35,173 bases of DNA from Pirellulales bacterium (GTDB lineage: Bacteria; Planctomycetota; Planctomycetia; Pirellulales; DATAWG01): the NCBI GenBank assembly GCA_036267355.1, contig DATAWG010000120.1:1-35173 (forward strand), given 5' to 3'. The notes beneath the pieces are model-generated. The model was not told the origin of the DNA. It worked only from the letters and a program-made list of their open reading frames with translations, and did no database searches. Made by a program: the position numbers and the translations under genes. This document shows positions 23,360 to 31,992 of the stretch, one piece after another. Within the stretch, counting starts at the first letter, position 1; each line of letters begins with the position of its first letter.

Positions 23360-23687
23360 ACGGCTTGCGTTCGGTTCCCAGCTGAGGCGCTACGGCTGGC
23401 TGGCAGCGGTGCGATGCCCCCGAAAGGGCTCGGCCGAAAAATAACTTCCGCTTTGAGCCCCTCACGCTGCCCTCTCCGCGAGGCCGCCAGGGGAGAGGGG
23501 ATCTGTGGAGAAGTTATTTTTCGGCCGAGCCCAAGATGGGGGTGGCACCCAACGCTCTCGCACTACTATTGAATTCGTGCCTCATCCAAGGGTAGCTCGA
23601 CGCGGCACGGAATTGATATTCTGGTTGCACTCGAACTGCTCGCCTTCGGCGATGTGTGCAATCCCCTAACCCATACAAATTGCTTCG
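23360..23687. other. Intergenic region before cinA
   Basis: About 330 bp between the LptA-like gene and the CinA-like gene. It contains repeat element copy C (23426-23532). The remainder shows no gene. CATACAAATT (23672-23681) could be part of a -10 region but has no good -35 partner. Confidence 0.5.
23426..23532 (+). repeat. MITE-like palindromic element, copy C (best preserved)
   Basis: The element is 107 bp with perfect 23-bp terminal inverted repeats (23426-23448 and 23510-23532). The left end reads GGGCTCGGCCGAAAAATAAC and the right end reads GTTATTTTTCGGCCGAGCCC. The core contains CCCTCTCC and GGGGAGAGGG arms and ATCTGTGGAG beside the right end. It is non-coding and shares its design with copies A and B. 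Confidence 0.85.
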
Positions 23688-24986
23688 ATGTTTGCGGAAG
23701 TTATCGCGATCGGCGACGAACTTACGAGCGGCCAGCGGCTCGACACGAATAGCCAATGGCTCAGCACGCGCTTGGGCGAGCTGGGCGTCGAGGTGCGATA
23801 TCACACCACCGTGGCCGACGATCTACAAGCAAATGTGGCGGTTTTTCGAGCGGCCGTCGACCGGGCCGACGTCGTCGTGACCACCGGCGGCCTTGGCCCG
23901 ACGGCGGACGATCTGACACGCGAAGCGCTCGCCGAAGCGATCGGCCGACCGCTGGTGCTCGATGCCGCGGCGCTCGACCATATCGTGTCGCTGTTTGCCC
24001 GCCGCCGGCGGCCGATGCCCGAGGCGAATCGCGTGCAGGCGCTATTTCCCAGCGGTAGCCGTGTGATCATGAATCCGGCAGGCACTGCGCCGGGGATCGA
24101 TTTGGAAGTGCCGCGCGAAGGGCGGCGGGCATGCCGCGTGTTCGCACTGCCGGGCGTGCCGGCCGAGATGTTTCGCATGTGGGCCGACAGCGTGGCCGGG
24201 GCGGTCGCGGCGATGCAGGATGCTCCGTGCGTGCTCTATCACAGGCGAATCAAATGCTTCGGCGTCGGCGAGAGCGACTTGGAAAAAATGCTTCCCAACC
24301 TGATTCGCCGTGGCCGCGAGCCACGGGTGGGAATCACCGTCAGCGCGGCGACAATCACGCTGCGAATCACGGCCACCGGCGAAACACTCGAGGCCGCCCG
24401 GGCCGCGACCGATGCCACCACGGCGACGATCCGAGATTGCTTAGGCCAGCTCGTGTTTGGCGAAGACGATGACGAACTTGAAAACGCGGTTGTTCGTCTT
24501 TTGGCGAAAAGGAGCTTAACGGTCGGCACGGTGGAATGGGGCACCGGAGGGTTGTTGGCGCATTGGTTGGCGGAAGCGGCGATTAGCGCTGGTGGCAAGA
24601 ATTTGTTTTCGGGCGGGGTCGTTGCCACTGGCGAGGCGGCGCGATGGAATGTGACGCAAGCTGGGTCGGCGGAAGAGAGTTATCCGGCGGGAACACACGC
24701 GCAGCCGCAAGCGATTGCAATGCCACAAGAACACGGCGAGATTCAAAGCATGGTCGGCCGATTGGCGGTTGGAGCAAAACGGCTGCTCAAGGCCGACTAT
24801 GGGCTCGCCACCGGACCACTCCCCGAATACGATCCGGCAGGTTCGATTGTGCCGGAGTTTTGGTATGCGCTTGCCACGCCAGCCGCCGTGTCGATTCGAT
24901 CGTCGCCCTATGCGGGCAACCCCGACATTTTGAAAACACTTTCTGCGAAGCGGGCACTGAATTGGCTTCGGCTGGAACTGATGTAG
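23688..24986 (+). CDS. cinA: CinA family protein with degenerate C-terminal amidase motif
   Basis: This 432-residue protein has an N-terminal molybdopterin-binding-like (COG1058) domain: AEVIAIGDELTSGQRLDTNS, TTGGLGPTADDLT, NPAGTAPGI and ALPGVPAEM are all intact. The C-terminal nicotinamide-nucleotide amidase domain (about 265-430) is altered. The usual AESCTGGLLA reads VEWGTGGLLA (282-291), so Ser and Cys are replaced by Trp284 and Gly285, and the TG.aGP loop reads ATGPLPEYDP. CinA hydrolyses ADP-ribose with the first domain and deamidates NMN with the second; here only the first looks functional. The start at 23688 is set by the family N-terminus. No strong ribosome binding site is visible. 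Confidence 0.85.
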   Translation: MFAEVIAIGDELTSGQRLDTNSQWLSTRLGELGVEVRYHTTVADDLQANVAVFRAAVDRADVVVTTGGLGPTADDLTREALAEAIGRPLVLDAAALDHIVSLFARRRRPMPEANRVQALFPSGSRVIMNPAGTAPGIDLEVPREGRRACRVFALPGVPAEMFRMWADSVAGAVAAMQDAPCVLYHRRIKCFGVGESDLEKMLPNLIRRGREPRVGITVSAATITLRITATGETLEAARAATDATTATIRDCLGQLVFGEDDDELENAVVRLLAKRSLTVGTVEWGTGGLLAHWLAEAAISAGGKNLFSGGVVATGEAARWNVTQAGSAEESYPAGTHAQPQAIAMPQEHGEIQSMVGRLAVGAKRLLKADYGLATGPLPEYDPAGSIVPEFWYALATPAAVSIRSSPYAGNPDILKTLSAKRALNWLRLELM

Positions 24987-25113
24987 CCGGCCGCAGCTCG
25001 CGGCCGTCGTCGCAAATGCTTCCGGCCACTGTCACCATATTCGCCCGAAGGGTTAACGAGGGGTTCGCGGCGATTCCGATGGTTTACCGTCGAGGGAGCA
25101 TTGCGAATCGGCG

Positions 25114-28101
25114 CTAACGCTCAAAGCTGCGGACGACTTGTCCGTTCTCGATGTTCCACACCCGCAGCGCTCCGTCTTGCCCGCCCGCGACGGCAAGCTT
25201 GCCGTCGGGCGTGACGCCGAGCGCATAGAGAAAATCGTTTGCCCCGCCGTAGGTCCGCTCCTGGTTGCCGTTTTCGGTATTCACCAGCCGCAGATTGTGA
25301 TCGCCGCTCGTGACCAGCACGCGCTGCGAGCTGGCAACATAGTCGATGGCGGTGAGCTCCTTGGAAAAGCCTTCGATGGTTCGGCGCTGCTCGCCGGAGG
25401 CGTAGTCCCAGACCTTGATCACGGTGTCGGCGCCCGAGGTGGCCAGTTGCTCGCCATCGGCACGCCACGCCACGCCAAGAACATGATGCGTATGGCCCTC
25501 GAACGTTTTCATCAGCGAACCGCTGGCGACATTGAACACGCGCATCGTGCGATCGGTGGCGCCCGTGGCCAGCAGTTTGCCGCCGGGCGAGAATCGGACG
25601 GCGCAAATCGTGTCGCTATGGGCGTCGGGCACTGCGCGAACGAGGCTGCCATCGGCGGCGTTCCATATCTTTAATTCGCCGCTGCGCGACGGATAGCCGC
25701 CGCCGGTGGCCAGCAACCGGCCATCGGGGCTGAAGTCGAGCGAGATCACTCGGTCGATGAATCGCGACGGATCGTCGGTGTTGCCAATCGTGCGCACCAA
25801 TGGCCAGGCTGGTGCGGTGTTCCAAAGAATGGCTGACTTGTCGGCCTCGCCGGCCAACAAGCCGGCCGAGGGAGTGTAGGCGAGCGATAAGACGGCGTCG
25901 CCGGCTCCTTCGAACGTGTCACCTGGCGCGCCGTTGTCTGCCGACACGGTTTGCACCAAATGGCTATCGCCGGCCATTGCCAGAAAACAGCCGTTCGGCG
26001 AGAAGGCGAGGCAGCGGATTGTCTTGCCGTCGGCGGCCGTTTTCGTGGCGGACTGAACGACGGTGTCGGCGTCTTTGACGGCTGCTTCGGCCGCCTCGAC
26101 GGCTTTTTTGGCCGGCGGCACCGCATCGGCCGCTTTGCGAGACGATTGTTCGGCGAGTTCGATCCCACGCGCCGCCGCGGCGAGCGAATCCACGGCCCGC
26201 TTCTTTTCCGCAACAGGCCGATCAGCATTGCGAGCGGTTTCTTCGACGCGCTGTTTGGCTTGCATCAATTTTTGTTGGGCCTGATCGTTTGCATGCCGGG
26301 CTTCGGCAGCGGACTTGGCGAGATTTTGGTTGTTGGAATCCTTGTCGGCGGCCGTTTTTGCAGCGGCCGCTTTATCGACGGCGTTTTTGGCGGAATTGGT
26401 GGCGGCGGCAAGCTCCTTTTCAGCAGCCGCCTTCGCTTCCAGCGGCTGTTTGGCCGCCGTGGTTTTGTCGGCGAGTTCCTTTTCGGCCGCTTTCTGGCGA
26501 TCCTTGGCCTTTTGGATACCGTCGCTTTCCTGCTTTGCGGAGGTTTCGGCGTCGGCTTCTGCCTTCTTCGCCTGATCGAGGCGGCTACGGGCGATATCGG
26601 CCAAACGCGACAGCCGGCCGACTTCCCATTGCTGGCGGAAATCGCCATGAATCTCGGCGATCTTTTGATTGTTCTCGCCGTTCCACAGTCGGACGACATT
26701 ATCGGCGCCGGCCGATGCAAACCGCTTTCCATCGGCCCGAATGGCAATGGCGATCACGGCCGGCCCATGATTGACTTGCCGCGTCTGCTGGCCGTTGTCG
26801 AGATTCCAGCCGCGCACGCTGCCGTCGGCGCTGCCGGAAAGGATTTGCACTCCGTCGCCCCAAGCGGCGAGCGCCGTGATCGGGCCAGAGTGCCCCTTTA
26901 ATTCCTTGAGCGGCTTGACGGGCAATTGAGGCTTCTCGTTTTTGCCAGCCAAGACCGCCGAAACCGGCCAAACTCGAATGATATTATCCGTCTCGCCAGA
27001 ACAAATCCGCGTGCCGCCATGCACCAGTATCATCGCATTGACGGCTGCGGGCGTATCGATCTTGCCGATCGCCGCGCCATCGACCGATTTCCACGTGCGA
27101 ATCGATTTGTCGAGCGAACTGGAAAAAAGCGTAATGCCGTCGGCGGAAAATGCCAGACCCGTGATCGCGGCAGTGTGTCCGGACAGCGATTGCAACCGTT
27201 TGCCGCTCGGGAGCTCCCACAGGCCGATGACACCGCCGGGCTCACCCGTCGCAGCATGCTTTCCATCGGAACTGACCGCCACGACGTTGATTGATCCGCT
27301 GGCGCCGGCGAGACTGCCAAGCCGCACGTTCCGCGGCCGCTGCCAAAGTTTCACTTCGCGAAATCCACCCGACGCCAGCAGATCGCCCACCGGCTGAAAT
27401 GCCAGCGACTGTACGAGATCGAGATGCGCGACACCCGAGCCGCCCGCGCCGGACCGGCCTGCGAGGGCCGGATCGACCAACCGGGCCACGGTCGCGCCGG
27501 AGTTGATGTCGTAGACATAAATTTCGTTGTCGCGCCCACAGGCAGCGAGCACACCGTCGGGCGACACAGCCACGGCGAGAATCGGCCGAACGGTGGTGGG
27601 AATCCTTTGCCAATGGAGCGGCGCGGCGGCGGTGTTCACCTCGCCGGCGGCGCCTTGATCGATCCAGAGCTTGATCAGGCCGAGCTCGTTCGGCGTGAGC
27701 GAGACGGCTTTGACGTTGTTGTCGGCCGGCGGCATGGCCGGATCATCGAGATGCGCGGCGGCCTGGAGAAGCAAGCTATCGCCGCTCTTTTTCGGCACGA
27801 CGGCCGGGCCGCTGTCGCCGCCTTTGAGAATCGATTGCGGCGTTTCGAGAACCAGATGGTTTTCCGCTTTCGTGCCGTTGTGGCAAGCGATGCAATTGCG
27901 CCGCAGCATCGGCAGCACTTCGCCTTGAAAATCCACTGGTCCGGAATGCTTGATATCGGCGATCGCGATGGGAACGACCTTATCCGACGATTTGGTGTTC
28001 GACGATTTGGCTTTTTGTTTTGCGGAAGTCTTTTCGGCGCCCTGCGCATAAGGCAACAGTGACGAAATTGCGATCGCTCCCAATAGGAGCAGCCAGGACA
28101 T
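25114..28101 (-). CDS. PSCyt1 cytochrome-like domain + two WD40 sets split by a coiled coil
   Basis: This 995-residue protein has a signal peptide (1-22) and a planctomycete cytochrome C domain (about 50-150) with heme motif CIACH (70-74) and MPP. Seven WD40-like repeats follow (about 155-490), then an Ala/Lys-rich coiled coil (about 497-690), then seven more WD40-like repeats (about 691-995). Each repeat has the style xxVxxLAFSPDGxxLATGxxDxxIrlWn. The start at 28101 is preferred because it opens into the signal peptide; the longer frame from 28194 runs through an intergenic repeat core. It is the last gene of the minus-strand triad, 117 bp after the PPC gene. It is probably periplasmic or surface-associated. 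The electron-transfer role is inferred from the heme motif only. Confidence 0.85.
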   Translation of the reverse strand: MSWLLLLGAIAISSLLPYAQGAEKTSAKQKAKSSNTKSSDKVVPIAIADIKHSGPVDFQGEVLPMLRRNCIACHNGTKAENHLVLETPQSILKGGDSGPAVVPKKSGDSLLLQAAAHLDDPAMPPADNNVKAVSLTPNELGLIKLWIDQGAAGEVNTAAAPLHWQRIPTTVRPILAVAVSPDGVLAACGRDNEIYVYDINSGATVARLVDPALAGRSGAGGSGVAHLDLVQSLAFQPVGDLLASGGFREVKLWQRPRNVRLGSLAGASGSINVVAVSSDGKHAATGEPGGVIGLWELPSGKRLQSLSGHTAAITGLAFSADGITLFSSSLDKSIRTWKSVDGAAIGKIDTPAAVNAMILVHGGTRICSGETDNIIRVWPVSAVLAGKNEKPQLPVKPLKELKGHSGPITALAAWGDGVQILSGSADGSVRGWNLDNGQQTRQVNHGPAVIAIAIRADGKRFASAGADNVVRLWNGENNQKIAEIHGDFRQQWEVGRLSRLADIARSRLDQAKKAEADAETSAKQESDGIQKAKDRQKAAEKELADKTTAAKQPLEAKAAAEKELAAATNSAKNAVDKAAAAKTAADKDSNNQNLAKSAAEARHANDQAQQKLMQAKQRVEETARNADRPVAEKKRAVDSLAAAARGIELAEQSSRKAADAVPPAKKAVEAAEAAVKDADTVVQSATKTAADGKTIRCLAFSPNGCFLAMAGDSHLVQTVSADNGAPGDTFEGAGDAVLSLAYTPSAGLLAGEADKSAILWNTAPAWPLVRTIGNTDDPSRFIDRVISLDFSPDGRLLATGGGYPSRSGELKIWNAADGSLVRAVPDAHSDTICAVRFSPGGKLLATGATDRTMRVFNVASGSLMKTFEGHTHHVLGVAWRADGEQLATSGADTVIKVWDYASGEQRRTIEGFSKELTAIDYVASSQRVLVTSGDHNLRLVNTENGNQERTYGGANDFLYALGVTPDGKLAVAGGQDGALRVWNIENGQVVRSFER

Positions 28102-28111
28102 GACAAAACCG

Positions 28112-28153
28112 CCCTCACTCCCGGCCCCTTTCCCAAATGGGGAGAGGGGTGAG
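28112..28153. repeat. Solitary core of the MITE-like element
   Basis: CTCAC and CCCCTTTCCC pair with GGGGAGAGGGG and GTGAG across a short AAAT loop. This matches the inner core of copies A-C but lacks the GAAAAATAACTTC ends. It lies in the gap before the WD40 gene. Confidence 0.6.
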
Positions 28154-28218
28154 CGCTTGTGCGAAAGGTCGATCATTCGGATTCGGTCGTTCATCGTGGA
28201 TTTTAAACTCGGCGCGTT

Positions 28219-31200
28219 TTATTTCTTCTCGGATTGCTTTGGACCGGGCTCCTTTCGGTCCGGCTTCGGTGGCGGGGCTTTCGCTTCCGCAGCTCGCACT
28301 TGGATGACCAGAGGCACATCGAGCTGCGAGCCCTGGCCGTTGAACGTCATGCGGGCGCGGATCGTTGCATTGTAATCGCCCGGCTTGATTTGCGGATCGA
28401 GCTGCACGGCCAGCGTAGCCTTCGTTTGACCGGCCGCGATCGTAACGTCGCCGCCATGCAAGCCAGACACGTTCGGCGGCAACACCAGAGCGGCATACAC
28501 CGTGTCGGCAAAACCGAAGCGGCGTTCCAACTGCAGCGGCACGTCGATCTTCTCGCTCGGCTTTGCCGGCTTAGGCGCGGAGATCGACATTGCCAGCGGG
28601 GCGGCGTCGAACTCGAGCTGCAATGGAGCGGAATAAACGACGAGCGTGTAGTCGCGCGGCTGGGCGATTTCATTCGCCCGCCGGGCTCGTTCATCGGCGG
28701 CGCGCTTCTCGTCGTCGGCCGCGTGGCTCTTGGCGGCGGCATCGGCGGCGGCGGTTTGGGCGGCCGTGCGCGCGGCGGCGGTGGATTTTGCGAGCGCGGT
28801 CGCGTCGGCTAGTCTCTTTTCCACGATGGATTTGGCCGCTTCAGCGCTGGTTCGCTGGACGGCGGCCGTTTGCGCGGCAGCACGACCCGCATCGCGGCGT
28901 GCATCGGCCAGGCGGCTTTCTTCTCGCGCTTTGCGGACGGCCTCGGCTGCGTCGGACTGTGCTTTCAGCGCCGCGGTATAGTCCGCACTCTTGGCGTCGA
29001 CAGTCTTAGCATCGGCGCCCTTAGCGTCAATCACGGCCTTGCCGGCCTTGGCCTGAGCGGCTTCGGCGGCTTGCAGCTTTGCGGCAGCGTCTGCCGACCC
29101 CTTTTCCAGCGGAGCGAGCGCGTCGGCGGCCGCTTGAACGCGCTCATCCAGTTCATGGAGCGTGCGATCGGCCGCGGCAATGGATTCGAGCGAATGCCGC
29201 ACGGCCGTGTCGGAATCGGCGGCCGCTTTTTCGGCAGCGTGCTTCGCATCATCGGCGCGATGGGCCGCGGTCGCCAACTCGCCAACAGCCTTTTCGAGCG
29301 ATTTCAATCGCGAGCTCGCCGCGTCGGCGGCTTCGGGATTGTTGCGGCAATTCACGCTTGCGTAGACCCGTAGCGGGAGCGAATACTTGCCCGGCGGCAA
29401 CTGGCTATTGAAGTTCATTTGCAGCGTGCCGTCGCTTGCGTCTGCCGGAATGTCGAGTTCTTGAACATTCATTCCGCGACACGCGCCGGCCAGCCGGCAT
29501 TTCAATCGGCCTTTGGCATTTTCGCCGCGAACAACCTTCACCGGCACCTTCAGATTGACGCCGGGCGCCGCTTCGAGCGGCTTATTGCCGGCGAGGTCGA
29601 TTCTGATTTGTGGCATCGAATTGCCGCTGGTCGCCAGCAGAAACTGCGGCGCCAAGCGAAATTGGACCGTCTCCTGATTCGCCTGCTGAACGGGCCACAG
29701 ACTCGCGGCGACGCGGACATCGTGTGCCACTTCGAGCTGGCCGATCCGAGCCTTGGCGACAACACGAATGGGGCCGTTCCAATCGGTGAGCTTCGGCCCG
29801 GCTTGATCCGCCGCCGCGAACACCAGCGAAGCAACGTCGGCGCCGGGGCCGATCGTCGCGCCGGGACATGTGATCCCCGGCGGCAGCCCTTCGACCGACA
29901 CCTGGATCTCGCCCGAAAAGCCGTCTTTGCGCTGTGCCATCACGGTCGCAGCCGTCGACCGGCCTCTATGAACAACCGGGCTCCAAAGCGCCATCCGCTC
30001 ATTGTTGTCGGAGTCACCGGGCGATTCTTCGGAGATCAAGACGCGAAAATCGGGCATCGGACGGTGGATCGCCAGACGATAGACATATTCGGGCCGGCCG
30101 CGCGATTCGCCATAAAGATCGCGCACGAGCACTCGATAGGTGCCGTCTTGCGGGGCCTCGAAATGCACGATGGGATCGTCGAGTTCAAGCTTGAGAAACG
30201 AGACGTGCCCCTCATGCCGCCGATCGGGCGCCGGATCGTCCGACTCGGCCACGTCGACCATTTCTTCATGTCCATTGGCCGCACGATTGACCCGCTGAAC
30301 GAGCAGATAGGGATCGGTCGAAAGGCCCATCTGTTGCGAAAAGACTTCGATGGTCCAGGCGTCGCCCTTTTTTGCTTCGAATTGAAACCAATCCTGATCG
30401 CCGCGCGGATTGAATTGCCCGGCGACTTCGCAAGGGAGCGAAAGCTTCTGGGCCTCGGCAGGCGTGTTGTTCGGCTCCTGCTCGAGCACAACCGGTGCGG
30501 TGGCGAAGTAGATATTGATTGGGTTGGACTCGCCGCCAGGCGTTTGCAGCCGATACGCAAATGCATCGAGCGCGAATTGCGTCGTCTCGGCGAACGCATC
30601 GCCGCCGAAATGTTGTACGGCAGCGGGATTTGCTGGAAGCTGGATTTCAACATCCAGACGTTCCAGCGGAGTGCCGGAGGCGGTTCGCTCGGAGGTGGCG
30701 GTGCCGCCGGGCAGATTTCGACCGAAGAGCGTGTATTTCGCTTTACTTCCCCCCACGCCGGACGGCGGCATGATGAAATCCAATCGCGGCGCGCTGGAAA
30801 TCGTCAGGCGGTAGAAATAGTCGGGACCACCCTTGTAAAGAAAATCGTATAGCTTGACGACGTAGGTGCCGTCGGCCGGGGCGACAAAATCCATGAAAGG
30901 ATCGCGATGGAATCGCTCTTTCGCCCGCGCCAATTCGTGGCCTGCCGCATCGTAGAGCACCAAGCGCGGATCGAGCCGTGAATCGATTTGTCTGGCGGCA
31001 GTTTCCAACAACAGGCGCTGGCCTTTTTTGGCCGAGAACTTGAAATAGTCGGCGCGCTCCGAACCCATTACCGCGCTGACGGTCGATTCGAGCGGCAATT
31101 CGCGGGCGGCAGAGAGCTTTTCGGGCGGATCGCGATCGACGACTTCGCCGAGCGAGCCGACGGCAAACGTGCGCGGATTGGAGATTCCGGCCGGACCCGA

Positions 31201-31548
31201 AGTGCGAACCTCGTAAAGCCCCGGCGGCACGGTGCCGGAAATCGTCACCATAAACCGATTCAGAACCGGCCGCGAAACATTGTCGACCGGCGAAGCGATC
31301 ATTTTAGGCGTCCCTGACAAACCCGGATGCGAAAACACGAGCGACGTGGCGTCGTCGATATTCGTGCCTTCGGTTGCGACTTCGACGGTCGACGCTTGCT
31401 TGCCGCCGGGCGGGAAGACGGCCGTCAACTGCGCTCCGAGCATCGGATTGTCGCCCCGTGCGCTCGAGCCGGCGCAAAGCAATCCGATCATCACGGATGC
31501 GAATCCCAGGAACCGGCCGGCGAACGTGCGTAGCGCTGGGTGGTGCAT
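28219..31548 (-). CDS. PPC-domain protein with C-terminal Ala-rich coiled coil
   Basis: This 1109-residue protein has a signal peptide (about 1-32, ending SSARGD) and an N-terminal Ig-like domain beginning AQLTAVFPPGGKQ. Two bacterial pre-peptidase C-terminal (PPC) domains follow (about 160-260, with YFKFSAKKGQRLLLE and DGTYVVKLYDF; and about 375-500, with DWFQFEAKKGDAWTIEV and DGTYRVLVRD). Further beta-rich domains lead to a roughly 215-residue Ala/Asp/Lys coiled coil (about 746-962), and a beta domain ends in a PPPKPDRKEP tail. PPC domains are usually non-catalytic beta-sandwiches of secreted proteins. The coil interrupts the C-terminal beta region, with LPLRVYASVNC before it and YTLVVYSAPLQLEF after it. 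It is the middle gene of the triad. The start at 31548 leads into the signal peptide. Confidence 0.82.
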   Translation of the reverse strand: MHHPALRTFAGRFLGFASVMIGLLCAGSSARGDNPMLGAQLTAVFPPGGKQASTVEVATEGTNIDDATSLVFSHPGLSGTPKMIASPVDNVSRPVLNRFMVTISGTVPPGLYEVRTSGPAGISNPRTFAVGSLGEVVDRDPPEKLSAARELPLESTVSAVMGSERADYFKFSAKKGQRLLLETAARQIDSRLDPRLVLYDAAGHELARAKERFHRDPFMDFVAPADGTYVVKLYDFLYKGGPDYFYRLTISSAPRLDFIMPPSGVGGSKAKYTLFGRNLPGGTATSERTASGTPLERLDVEIQLPANPAAVQHFGGDAFAETTQFALDAFAYRLQTPGGESNPINIYFATAPVVLEQEPNNTPAEAQKLSLPCEVAGQFNPRGDQDWFQFEAKKGDAWTIEVFSQQMGLSTDPYLLVQRVNRAANGHEEMVDVAESDDPAPDRRHEGHVSFLKLELDDPIVHFEAPQDGTYRVLVRDLYGESRGRPEYVYRLAIHRPMPDFRVLISEESPGDSDNNERMALWSPVVHRGRSTAATVMAQRKDGFSGEIQVSVEGLPPGITCPGATIGPGADVASLVFAAADQAGPKLTDWNGPIRVVAKARIGQLEVAHDVRVAASLWPVQQANQETVQFRLAPQFLLATSGNSMPQIRIDLAGNKPLEAAPGVNLKVPVKVVRGENAKGRLKCRLAGACRGMNVQELDIPADASDGTLQMNFNSQLPPGKYSLPLRVYASVNCRNNPEAADAASSRLKSLEKAVGELATAAHRADDAKHAAEKAAADSDTAVRHSLESIAAADRTLHELDERVQAAADALAPLEKGSADAAAKLQAAEAAQAKAGKAVIDAKGADAKTVDAKSADYTAALKAQSDAAEAVRKAREESRLADARRDAGRAAAQTAAVQRTSAEAAKSIVEKRLADATALAKSTAAARTAAQTAAADAAAKSHAADDEKRAADERARRANEIAQPRDYTLVVYSAPLQLEFDAAPLAMSISAPKPAKPSEKIDVPLQLERRFGFADTVYAALVLPPNVSGLHGGDVTIAAGQTKATLAVQLDPQIKPGDYNATIRARMTFNGQGSQLDVPLVIQVRAAEAKAPPPKPDRKEPGPKQSEKK

Positions 31549-31992
31549 GGCAAGGGGATACGGCGGAAGGGTGCGAATTGAAATCCAATCCGAAACCAAA
31601 GCGAATGCGTAGGCCGCCATGCCGGTGCAGCTTCGGTCGACAATCAACTTATCGAGATCGCAGCAATCTCACAAAACCGTCGGAAGAAAAACGCTGGGCG
31701 GATGAAGGGCGGGCCGGAATGTCGAGGGACGGGACGGCGATCGACGGAGGTAGGATAATACGAATCGCGAGTGGTTAGAACACCAAAATTGGCGGGAGCT
31801 AGCGGAGAAAGTTGTGAGGCTTGAGGTTGTGAGGCTTGAGGTGTGAGGTTGTGAGGCTTGAGCTTAAACCACCACAATCGCCGATCGCGAGCAAGGAGCC
31901 ATCAGAAACAAAGAAACGGTTGCCGCCGCCCTCCATCATATTCGCGACGGTTGAAAAAAGTCGCGCAAACGGCGGCTGCTTTACGCGGGGAG
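31549..31992. other. Spacer between the PSD1 and PPC genes
   Basis: About 440 bp with a 15-bp tandem repeat array (31811-31862) and no supported gene. Frames reading through the array give LKPHNLKPHN-type peptides and are artefacts of the repeat. I see no strong promoter for the PPC gene. Confidence 0.5.
31811..31862. repeat. Tandem repeat, 15-bp unit GTTGTGAGGCTTGAG
   Basis: Exact units lie at 31811-31825, 31826-31840 and 31848-31862, with a shortened unit GTGTGAG between the second and third. The same unit occurs with small changes at 6426-6456. Confidence 0.85.

Noticed and set aside
28102-28194. N-terminal extension of the PSCyt1-WD40 protein
   Set aside because: The extension (LSPFGKGAGSEGG) is translation of an intergenic repeat core and would bury the signal peptide.
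29419-30852. 477-codon plus frame opposite the PPC gene
   Set aside because: Antisense shadow. The minus-strand frame has signal peptide, PPC domains and coil.
31811-31862. CRISPR array
   Set aside because: The units are adjacent 15-mers with no unique spacers of regular length, and no cas gene is present.
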